NCBI GenBank assembly: GCA_003242425.1
Contig: QGUL01000128.1
Coordinates: 1-5,858, forward strand
From: Pseudomonadota bacterium
Lineage (GTDB): Bacteria > Pseudomonadota > Gammaproteobacteria > Burkholderiales > SG8-39
Direction: 5' to 3'
Length of the DNA stretch: 5,858 bases
Shown: one piece after another, positions 1 through 5,093 of the stretch
Layout of the letters: every line of letters begins with the position of its first letter
Numbering within the stretch: position 1 is the first letter of the stretch
Made by a program: the position numbers and the translations under genes
Notes under the pieces: generated by a model
Database searches by the model: none
Told to the model about the DNA's origin: nothing
The model's input: only the letters and a program-made list of their open reading frames with translations

Positions 1-2492
1 GGTTCCGCCCGCACCGTTTCCGCGGGTTGCGGCGCCGCTACGGGAGCGGGTTCGGTGGGGTGCTCGTCGGCCGCGGCCGGGGGCTGAACCGCTGTCGCCG
101 CGGTGGAAGCGGCGGGCGTCTGCGGCACCGGCGCTTCCTCCGTTGTCCGTACCGGCTCGGCCGTCTCGGCGGGAGCGGGGGAGGGTTCACGGACCCGTTC
201 GCCCAGCTCGCCTACTGCTACGCCGCGCTCGACCTGCGATTGCGCCTCAGGCACCGGGATGGCCTGAGGCTCGGGCGCAGCCGGTTCCGCCGCAGGCGCC
301 GGCACTGCCTCGGCGGCCGGCGTCGTTTGGGACGGCGCTTCAGCGGTCTGCTGGCTGCGTGGCTGCTCCTGGCGTTCGCCCCGGTCGCCGCCGCGTCCGC
401 GACGGCCGCGGCGCCGCCTGCGCTCGCGGCCTTCCTCGGCAGCGGAGGTTGGCGCGGCGGGCTGGCCGTTGCCGTTCACCGGTGCGGCCGCAGCTTCCTG
501 CTCGGCGGCACGCTGCTGCTGACGCTGCTGGGCTTCACGCTGGCGTTCGCGGGCCTGTTGCCGCTGTTCGTTGCGCTGTTGTTCGCGGGCTTCGCGCTGT
601 TGACGCTGCGTCTCCTTTTCCTGTGTGCGCGCCTGTTGCTGCTGGTTGCGCTGACGCTGTTCCTGGCGCTCGGCGCGTTTGCCGCGGTCCTGGCGCTCGC
701 GGCGGGGTTCGGCGCGTCCGTTCGGCGCCGCAGCGGCTTTTTCGGTGGTGGCGGCAGCCGCCGTTTTGCCGCTGCGCCGGAACCAGCCGAAGATGCGGTC
801 GATGATGCCCGGCCGCGCGCCTTCGGCAGACGGCGCCTGGGCGGGCCGCGCGGGCGGTGCCGGCTGTTCCGGCGTCACGCCCTGGACCGCCGCCTGCTGC
901 CGAGGCGGACGTTCCTCTTTCAGCGCGATGACATTTTCTTCCGCCGGCACCTGCACCAGGTTGTAGCTCGGCGGCAGCGCGCCTTCCTGGTTCAGGTCGT
1001 CGTGGCGCAGACGCTGGATGTGGTAGTGAGGCGTCTCGAGATGGATGTTGGGGATCAGCACCACGTTGACCTTCAGCCGCGCCTCGATGGAGTGGATGTC
1101 CGCGCGCTTTTCGTTGAGGAGATAGGTGGCGACATCCACCGGCACCTGCGCATGCACGGCGGCGCTGTTCTCCTTCATCGCCTCTTCCTGGATGATGCGC
1201 AGGATGTGCAGCGCGGTCGATTCCACGCCGCGGATGTGGCCGGTGCCGTTGCAGCGCGGGCAGGTGATGGTGATGCCTTCGCCAAGCGAGGGGCGCAGCC
1301 GCTGGCGCGACAGTTCCAGCAGACCGAAGCGCGAGATCTTGCCCATCTGCACCCGGGCGCGGTCGTAGCGCAGCGCTTCGCGCAGCCGGTTCTCGACCTC
1401 GCGCTGGTTGCGCTGGTTCTCCATGTCGATGAAGTCGATGACGATCAGCCCGCCCAGGTCGCGCAGCCGCAACTGCCGGGCGATCTCGTCGGCCGCCTCC
1501 AGGTTGGTGCGGAAGGCCGTCTCCTCGATGTCGCTGCCCTTGGTGGCGCGGGCGGAGTTGACGTCGATGGAGACCAGCGCCTCGGTATGGTCGATGACGA
1601 TCGCGCCGCCGGAAGGCAACGACACCTGGCGCGCGTACGCCGTCTCGATCTGGTGCTCGATCTGGAAACGCGAGAACAGCGGGATATCGTCCTTGTAGCG
1701 CTTCACGCGGTGGACGTTGTCCGGCATCACGTTCGCCATGAACGCGGCCGTCTGTTCGTAGATCGAGTCGGTGTCGATCAGGATCTCGCCGATGTCGGGC
1801 TGGAAGTAGTCCCGGATGGCGCGGATGACCAGGCTGGATTCCTGGTAGATGAGGTAGGGGGCGGGATTGAGGAGCTTGCCGTGTTCGTCGTGCTGCGGCT
1901 CGGCCGCCTCGACGATCTTGCTCCAGAGCTTGAGCAGGTAGTTGAGGTCCCACTCGAGCTCTTCGAAGGTGCGGCCGATGCCGGCCGTCCGCCCGATGAT
2001 GCTCATGCCCGGAGGCACGTTCAGGCGGTCCATCATCTCCTTCAGCTCGTTGCGCTCCTCGCCCTCGATGCGGCGCGAGACGCCGCCGCCCCGCGGGTTG
2101 TTGGGCATCAGGACGAGGTAGCGCCCGGCCAGACTGATGAAGGTCGTGAGCGCAGCGCCCTTGTTGCCACGCTCGTCCTTCTCCACCTGAACGATGAGCT
2201 CGGTGCCTTCGTCGATGACGTCCGCGATGCGCGCACGCCCGGGATCGACATCGCGCTTGAAGTACGAGCGAGCGATCTCCTTGAAGGGCAGGAAGCCGTG
2301 GCGTTCCGTGCCGTAGTCGACGAATGCCGCTTCGAGACTCGGTTCTATCCGGGTGATGACTCCTTTGTAGATGTTGCTCTTGCGTTGTTCCCTGCTGGCC
2401 GATTCGATGTCGAGGTCGATCAGTTTCTGACCATCGACGATCGCGACGCGGAGTTCCTCGGCCTGCGTCGCGTTAAACAGCATGCGCTTCAT
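1..2492 (-). CDS. rne: Ribonuclease E, 3' end beyond the window
   Basis: Essential endoribonuclease that makes the main cuts in mRNA decay and matures rRNA and tRNA, working as a membrane-attached tetramer that scaffolds the degradosome. The frame is open for 830 codons to the window edge with no stop. It begins [10 protein letters not shown], essentially the E. coli start. By alignment from memory with E. coli: RNase H-like parts about 1-35 and 220-285; S1 domain about 36-120 with F57 and F67; 5'-phosphate sensor with R168-T169; DNase I-like domain about 286-405 carrying the Mg-binding aspartates D310 ([11 protein letters not shown]) and D353 (VIDFIDM); Zn-link C411-P-R-C414; small domain to about 510. 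The non-catalytic tail has an amphipathic segment at 562-575, an Arg/Gln-rich region at about 593-662, an Arg/Gly-rich patch at 689-706, then Pro/Ala/Glu-rich sequence. The ATG at 2490-2492 has AGGAGA 8 nt upstream. It is divergent from rluC, as in E. coli. The paralogue RNase G lacks such a tail, so identity is secure. Confidence 0.98.
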   Translation of the reverse strand, partial: MKRMLFNATQAEELRVAIVDGQKLIDLDIESASREQRKSNIYKGVITRIEPSLEAAFVDYGTERHGFLPFKEIARSYFKRDVDPGRARIADVIDEGTELIVQVEKDERGNKGAALTTFISLAGRYLVLMPNNPRGGGVSRRIEGEERNELKEMMDRLNVPPGMSIIGRTAGIGRTFEELEWDLNYLLKLWSKIVEAAEPQHDEHGKLLNPAPYLIYQESSLVIRAIRDYFQPDIGEILIDTDSIYEQTAAFMANVMPDNVHRVKRYKDDIPLFSRFQIEHQIETAYARQVSLPSGGAIVIDHTEALVSIDVNSARATKGSDIEETAFRTNLEAADEIARQLRLRDLGGLIVIDFIDMENQRNQREVENRLREALRYDRARVQMGKISRFGLLELSRQRLRPSLGEGITITCPRCNGTGHIRGVESTALHILRIIQEEAMKENSAAVHAQVPVDVATYLLNEKRADIHSIEARLKVNVVLIPNIHLETPHYHIQRLRHDDLNQEGALPPSYNLVQVPAEENVIALKEERPPRQQAAVQGVTPEQPAPPARPAQAPSAEGARPGIIDRIFGWFRRSGKTAAAATTEKAAAAPNGRAEPRRERQDRGKRAERQEQRQRNQQQQARTQEKETQRQQREAREQQRNEQRQQARERQREAQQRQQQRAAEQEAAAAPVNGNGQPAAPTSAAEEGRERRRRRGRRGRGGDRGERQEQPRSQQTAEAPSQTTPAAEAVPAPAAEPAAPEPQAIPVPEAQSQVERGVAVGELGERVREPSPAPAETAEPVRTTEEAPVPQTPAASTAATAVQPPAAADEHPTEPAPVAAPQPAETVRAE
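507..812 (-). other. rne: RNase E non-catalytic tail: membrane-helix motif and Arg/Gln-rich RNA-binding segment
   Basis: Within rne, residues 562-575 read [14 protein letters not shown]. This alternates large hydrophobic (I, I, F, W, F) and basic residues and resembles the amphipathic membrane-targeting segment that anchors E. coli RNase E to the inner membrane. Residues about 593-662 are dominated by Arg, Gln and Glu with repeated RQ, QR and QQ runs and almost no hydrophobic residues, suggesting a charged helix or coiled coil comparable in position to the Arg-rich RNA-binding region of E. coli. A shorter Arg/Gly patch follows at residues 689-706 (positions 375-428) and may correspond to a second RNA-binding site. 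Functional assignment is by position and composition; no partner-binding microdomain (helicase, enolase, PNPase) can be identified by eye. Confidence 0.7.
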
Positions 2493-2500
2493 TTAGTTCT

Positions 2501-2520
2501 TCTCCTGCGCGCGGGCAGGA
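2501..2520 (-). promoter_or_regulatory. rne ribosome binding site inside a hairpin
   Basis: On the rne strand the sequence immediately before the start codon contains AGGAGA (2506 to 2501), an excellent Shine-Dalgarno 8 nt from the ATG. TCCTGC (2520 to 2515) is the exact complement of GCAGGA (2508 to 2503), with a 6-nt GC-rich loop between. The AGGA core would therefore be paired in the mRNA when this stem forms. The pairing is read directly from the sequence. Control of translation by it is inference. Confidence 0.6.
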
Positions 2521-2561
2521 CTAAACGCCGCTGACTTTTCGGACGCAATTACATCGTCATC

Positions 2562-2624
2562 CTGTGTGGAGACTTGGTACGTTGGTCAGTGGGGTTCGTC
2601 GGTGCTTCTCGCGCCACCACACAG
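2562..2624. repeat. 8-bp perfect inverted repeat, CTGTGTGG / CCACACAG
   Basis: CTGTGTGG at 2562-2569 and CCACACAG at 2617-2624 are exact reverse complements, 47 nt apart, about 70-130 nt upstream of the rne start. In the rne message they would close a multi-part loop that can also hold a short GGUG/CACC pairing as an alternative fold. There is no T-run on either side, so an intrinsic terminator is unlikely. Confidence 0.45.
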
Positions 2625-2677
2625 TCGGCAGCGCATATCCTCTAGGAAGTTCTTGAGGCGGATCGGGCAGACGGTCG

Positions 2678-2721
2678 GGGGGCGGGCGGCGACATTCGTC
2701 GAGCAGCGCACTTTCGCCCCC
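2678..2721. repeat. 7-bp GC inverted repeat enclosing a tetraloop hairpin
   Basis: GGGGGCG at 2678-2684 is complementary to CGCCCCC at 2715-2721. Inside lies CGAC-ATTC-GTCG at 2690-2701, a 4-bp stem with a 4-nt loop. In the rne transcript this would give a compound stem-loop. In DNA this GC-rich such repeats arise by chance fairly easily, so function is uncertain. Confidence 0.35.
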
Positions 2722-2731
2722 TCGGGCCTGC

Positions 2732-2811
2732 GTAGCGATACATGAAACGATCCCTCAACAAACTCCGTAGTGATCCGTCGCGCTGAAATGAAAATGAATT
2801 ACTATCGCTAC
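2732..2811. repeat. 9-bp perfect inverted repeat, GTAGCGATA / TATCGCTAC
   Basis: The left arm GTAGCGATA is at 2732-2740 and the right arm TATCGCTAC at 2803-2811, separated by 62 nt. The arms are exact reverse complements and pairing stops at both ends. A short GATC self-pair also lies inside. It could be a long stem at the 5' end of the rne leader or a pair of protein-binding half-sites flanking the rne start region. Confidence 0.55.
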
Positions 2812-2830
2812 TTTTTGGTGAGCGAGTTAA
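2801..2830 (-). promoter_or_regulatory. Candidate rne promoter
   Basis: On the minus strand TTAACT (2830-2825) and GATAGT (2806-2801) each match 4 of 6 consensus bases of the sigma-70 -35 and -10 boxes, with an 18-nt spacer. They sit in the most AT-rich part of the spacer. A start near 2794 would give a leader of about 300 nt. The -10 box overlaps one arm of the 9-bp inverted repeat, so either that repeat acts as DNA or transcription begins further upstream. This is a weak call made by eye. Confidence 0.25.
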
Positions 2831-3122
2831 CCAGCTGTAGGGCTTCTGCTTGAAACGAGCCCACCTTCGCGGCGTAGAAGCTCTGCCTGATGCGGCCCGG
2901 CTCTCCTGACGCGGTATACCGGCGCGTGGGCGCCGTTCCGGCGCTCGCAAGCCTCGCAGTCTTTCATCCGATGCCGCGGTTTCGCAGACCTTTCATTGGC
3001 CGGGGACGTGTTGGCGGCGCAGACGCTTGTCAGGGGAGTATGCACGACGCTGTTTACTCTCCCGGAACGAACGCCGAGGCCGCTGTCCCGCGATCGAAGG
3101 CAGCGAAGCGAGTATAAGCAGA
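2831..3122 (+). promoter_or_regulatory. Non-coding region upstream of rluC
   Basis: No gene is supportable here. This half of the divergent spacer should hold the rluC promoter. Weak candidates are TTGAAA (2850-2855) with TAGAAG (2875-2880) at a long 19-nt spacing, and TATAAG (3112-3117), which lies so near the ATG that its transcript would be almost leaderless. CGGCGC-GTGG-GCGCCG (2920-2935) is a perfect 6-bp stem with a tetraloop, without a following T-run. No clear Shine-Dalgarno precedes rluC. I cannot choose a promoter with confidence. Confidence 0.35.
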
Positions 3123-4097
3123 ATGAAGGATTTAAAAAAGGCACCGCGGCACGCCGGCACGCCGGCGCAGGCGGCGCCGCCCCGGGTGGCCTGGGTCGAG
3201 GTGGACGAGGGTAGCGCGGGGCAGCGGATCGACAACTTCCTGCTGCGCGAATTAAAGGGCGTGCCGCGCGCCCACGTTTACCGGCTGCTGCGTTCCGGCG
3301 AGGTGCGCGTCAACAGCCGGCGGGTCGATGCGACCTACCGGTTGAACGCCGGCGATCAGGTCCGGATCCCGCCCGTGCGTACCAGTGCGCCGAAGGCCGC
3401 GCCCGCGAGACGGTCCGACCCGGGTTTTAACGTCGTCTATGAAGACGATGCGCTGCTCGTCATCGACAAGCCCGCCGGCGTGGCGGTGCACGGCGGCAGC
3501 GGGATCAGTTTCGGCGCCATCGAGCTGCTGCGCGCGGCGCGGCCCGAGGCCCGCTTCCTGGAACTGGTCCACCGGCTGGACAAAGAGACTTCGGGCCTGC
3601 TGATGCTCGCCAAGAAGCGCTCGGCGCTCACGCGCCTGCATGCCGCGATGCGGGCGGGCCGGATTCATAAGGCCTACTACGCGATGGTCAAGGGGCAGTG
3701 GAGGCAAAGTTCACGTGAAGTCTCGCTTCCGCTGCGTAAGTACTTGACGAACGAAGGAGAACGTCGGGTCAGTGTCGATCGGAAAGCCGGTCAGGCAGCG
3801 CGCACCCGGTTCGAGCTCGTGCAGGCCGTCGGCTCCTATACGCTGCTGCGTGCCATCCTCGACACCGGCCGCACGCACCAGATCCGGGTGCACCTGGCGC
3901 ATCTGGGTTACCCGATCCTGGGCGACGACAAGTACGGGGACTACGCGCTCAACCGGGAGCTGGCCAAAGCGGGCCTGAAGCGCATGTTCCTGCACGCGTG
4001 CGAACTGAGATTGAGGCACCCGCTGACTGAGGAGCCGCTCGCTCTGACGTCGCCGCTGCCGCGCGAGCTGGCCGCCTTTATTGAGGCCAATACTTAA
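3123..4097 (+). CDS. rluC: 23S rRNA pseudouridine synthase RluC
   Basis: Converts specific uridines of 23S rRNA (955, 2504 and 2580 in E. coli) to pseudouridine during large-subunit maturation in the cytoplasm. The product is 324 residues; E. coli RluC is 319. An S4 RNA-binding domain spans about 33-80 (AGQRIDNFLLRELKGVPRAHVY region, ending in RIPPVR). The RluA-family catalytic domain follows from about 103, with HGGSG at 123-127, the signature HRLDKETSG at 150-158 with catalytic Asp153, and the conserved RTHQIRVH at 250-257. The ATG at 3123 is chosen because an S4 domain follows after a short tail; it lacks a good ribosome site. An in-frame TTG at 3027 would add 32 residues of no recognisable kind. 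The roughly 20-residue Ala/Pro/Lys/His N-terminal tail is poorly conserved. Adjacency to rne and the sequence favour RluC over RluD. It is the first gene of the plus-strand cluster. Confidence 0.95.
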   Translation: MKDLKKAPRHAGTPAQAAPPRVAWVEVDEGSAGQRIDNFLLRELKGVPRAHVYRLLRSGEVRVNSRRVDATYRLNAGDQVRIPPVRTSAPKAAPARRSDPGFNVVYEDDALLVIDKPAGVAVHGGSGISFGAIELLRAARPEARFLELVHRLDKETSGLLMLAKKRSALTRLHAAMRAGRIHKAYYAMVKGQWRQSSREVSLPLRKYLTNEGERRVSVDRKAGQAARTRFELVQAVGSYTLLRAILDTGRTHQIRVHLAHLGYPILGDDKYGDYALNRELAKAGLKRMFLHACELRLRHPLTEEPLALTSPLPRELAAFIEANT

Positions 4098-4101
4098 GAA
4101 G

Positions 4102-4758
4102 ATGTCGCAAAGATTTGATTTGATTGTTTTCGATTGGGACGGGACGCTCATGGACTCGGCTGCGGCGATCGTCTATGCGCTGCAGAATGCCTGCCGCGAC
4201 CTGGGCTATCCGGTCCCCGACGCGCAGCGGGCGCGTCATGTCATCGGGCTCAGCCTACGGGACGCCATGGCGCACATCTGCCCGGATCTGCGCCCGGCCG
4301 ACTACGACAAACTGATCGAGCGCTACCGCTTCCACTGGTTCGCCCAGGACGCTCACCTGCCGCTCTTCGGCGGCGCGGCGGAAATGCTGGCCGAGCTGGA
4401 GGAACGCGGCCATCTGCTTGCGGTGGCCACCGGCAAGAGCCGGGCGGGTCTCGCGCGGGTGCTGGAGTCCACCGGCCTCAAGCCGCGTTTCGTCGCCACC
4501 CGCTGCGCCGACCAGTGCACGCCCAAGCCGGCCCCGGACATGCTGCTGGAGCTGATGGACGAGCTCGGGGCCGAGCGGGAACGCACCCTGATGATCGGCG
4601 ACACCACCCATGACCTGGGCATGGCGGCCAACGCCGGGGTGGCGGCCGTTGCCGTCACGTACGGCGCGCACCCGGCGGATGAGCTGCAACGCATGGCGCC
4701 GCTGGCGCTGGTCGATTCCGTGGCAGGCTTGCAGCAATGGCTGCGTCGGCACGCGTGA
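4102..4758 (+). CDS. HAD-superfamily (IA) hydrolase, phosphoglycolate-phosphatase-like
   Basis: Cytoplasmic phosphatase of the haloacid dehalogenase superfamily, 218 residues, the usual size for subfamily IA with an alpha-helical cap. All four motifs are present. Motif I is DWDGTLMDS with nucleophile D11 and acid/base D13. Motif II is VATGKS with T110. Motif III is the Lys of PKPAPD, K142. Motif IV is GDTTHD with D167 and D171. The cap lies at about residues 17-85. The enzyme should hydrolyse a small phosphate ester; phosphoglycolate is possible, but the substrate cannot be read from sequence and Gph is not claimed. The ATG at 4102, 4 nt after the rluC stop, places motif I at the normal distance. 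An in-frame TTG at 4081 inside rluC is a less likely start. The first dozen codons are unusually AT-rich for this region and there is no good Shine-Dalgarno, suggesting translation coupled to rluC. The neighbouring Rieske gene overlaps its end. Confidence 0.91.
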   Translation: MSQRFDLIVFDWDGTLMDSAAAIVYALQNACRDLGYPVPDAQRARHVIGLSLRDAMAHICPDLRPADYDKLIERYRFHWFAQDAHLPLFGGAAEMLAELEERGHLLAVATGKSRAGLARVLESTGLKPRFVATRCADQCTPKPAPDMLLELMDELGAERERTLMIGDTTHDLGMAANAGVAAVAVTYGAHPADELQRMAPLALVDSVAGLQQWLRRHA

Positions 4759-5087
4759 TCTGCGCGAGCGAAGCGCTGGTGGACGGCGGTGCGGGCGTAC
4801 GCTTCAGCATCGAACGCGACGGCCGGACGCTGTCCGCTTTCGCGGTACGCCACAACGGGGCTGTGCGGGCCTATCTCAACCGGTGCGCGCATGTGGGCAT
4901 CGAGCTGGACTGGCAGCCGGGGCAGTTTTTCGATCCTGAAACCGGCATGCTCATGTGCGCGACGCACGGCGCGCTGTACGATCCGGCGACCGGCGTCTGC
5001 CGCGCCGGGCCCTGCGTGGGCGGCCGGCTGATTCCGGTACCGGTGGTGGAGCGCGACGGTCTTGTCGAATTGCAACAGGACGATTGA
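4737..5087 (+). CDS. Small stand-alone Rieske [2Fe-2S] protein
   Basis: A 116-residue protein with the two Rieske cluster-binding motifs, C50-A-H52 and C74-A-T-H77, followed by G78. It has no signal peptide or membrane segment and is almost entirely one Rieske domain, so it is probably a soluble electron carrier or redox-sensitive protein in the cytoplasm. The 21 residues between H52 and C74 make a longer loop than the roughly 15-17 usual in dioxygenase ferredoxins. Two extra cysteines, C88 and C93 (in CRAGPC), lie after the second motif; their place resembles the Pro-loop region of Rieske domains. No oxygenase or reductase gene is adjacent, so the partner is unknown. The ATG at 4737 lies inside the HAD gene (22-nt overlap), with GGCAGG 9 nt upstream. 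A GTG at 4755 would instead overlap the HAD stop by 4 nt and is a real alternative. I know this gene type between HAD and sppA in betaproteobacteria, without a defined function. Confidence 0.88.
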   Translation: MAASARVICASEALVDGGAGVRFSIERDGRTLSAFAVRHNGAVRAYLNRCAHVGIELDWQPGQFFDPETGMLMCATHGALYDPATGVCRAGPCVGGRLIPVPVVERDGLVELQQDD

Positions 5088-5089
5088 GG
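5086..5089 (+). promoter_or_regulatory. sppA ribosome binding site overlapping the Rieske stop
   Basis: GAGG lies only 4 nt before the sppA ATG and overlaps the TGA of the Rieske gene (5085-5087). AGGA at 5077-5080 is a more distant alternative. The arrangement suggests termination and restart by the same ribosomes. The short spacing makes this a modest site. Confidence 0.4.
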
Positions 5090-5093
5090 TTTT

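Larger units (their letters stand above)
2493..2800 (-). promoter_or_regulatory. Probable structured 5' leader of rne mRNA
   Basis: This stretch has no supportable gene and lies directly upstream of rne. Its length is similar to the roughly 360-nt E. coli rne leader, where hairpins let RNase E bind and cut its own message. Read on the rne strand, successive self-complementary segments are a 9-bp pair (2811-2803 with 2740-2732, which starts slightly upstream of this interval), a 7-bp GC pair (2721-2715 with 2684-2678) enclosing a 4-bp tetraloop hairpin (2701-2690), an 8-bp pair (2624-2617 with 2569-2562), and the ribosome-site hairpin (2520-2503). I cannot match these to the E. coli hairpins base by base. 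The leader role is inferred from position, length and pairing potential. Confidence 0.5.

Noticed and set aside
507..716. Repetitive CAG/CGC-rich DNA as a non-coding repeat array
   Set aside because: The repetition follows the codon frame of the Gln/Arg-rich part of RNase E; there are no fixed repeat units and spacers as in CRISPR or other arrays.
535..1953. Minus-strand frame of 472 codons inside rne
   Set aside because: Out of frame with rne by a non-multiple of three; Arg/Pro/Ala-rich translation with no domain. The rne frame itself is continuous through this region, so there is no frameshift.
27..2534. Open plus-strand frame of 835 codons across the whole rne region
   Set aside because: It is antisense to rne, which matches RNase E throughout. 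The predicted protein is Arg/Leu/Gly/Val-rich low-complexity sequence without a recognisable domain, as expected opposite a GC-rich gene.
2840..2862. GGGCT / AGCCC inverted repeat as a terminator
   Set aside because: Only 5 bp with a 13-nt loop and no T-run on either strand. It also lies between divergent genes, where a terminator is not expected.
2642..2950. Minus-strand 102-codon frame in the rne-rluC spacer
   Set aside because: No Shine-Dalgarno at its start, Arg/Ser/Pro-rich composition typical of chance frames, and it lies across the probable promoter and leader.
2890..3117. Plus-strand 75-codon frame just upstream of rluC, possible leader peptide
   Set aside because: No ribosome site, no attenuator-like codon run, composition like random GC-rich sequence.
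3027..3122. N-terminal extension of RluC from a TTG at 3027
   Set aside because: The extra 32 residues resemble no RluC N-terminus; the ATG at 3123 gives a length close to E. coli RluC.
2827..3144. Minus-strand 105-codon frame crossing the rluC start
   Set aside because: Overlaps the rluC start codon, no domain recognised, no convincing ribosome site.
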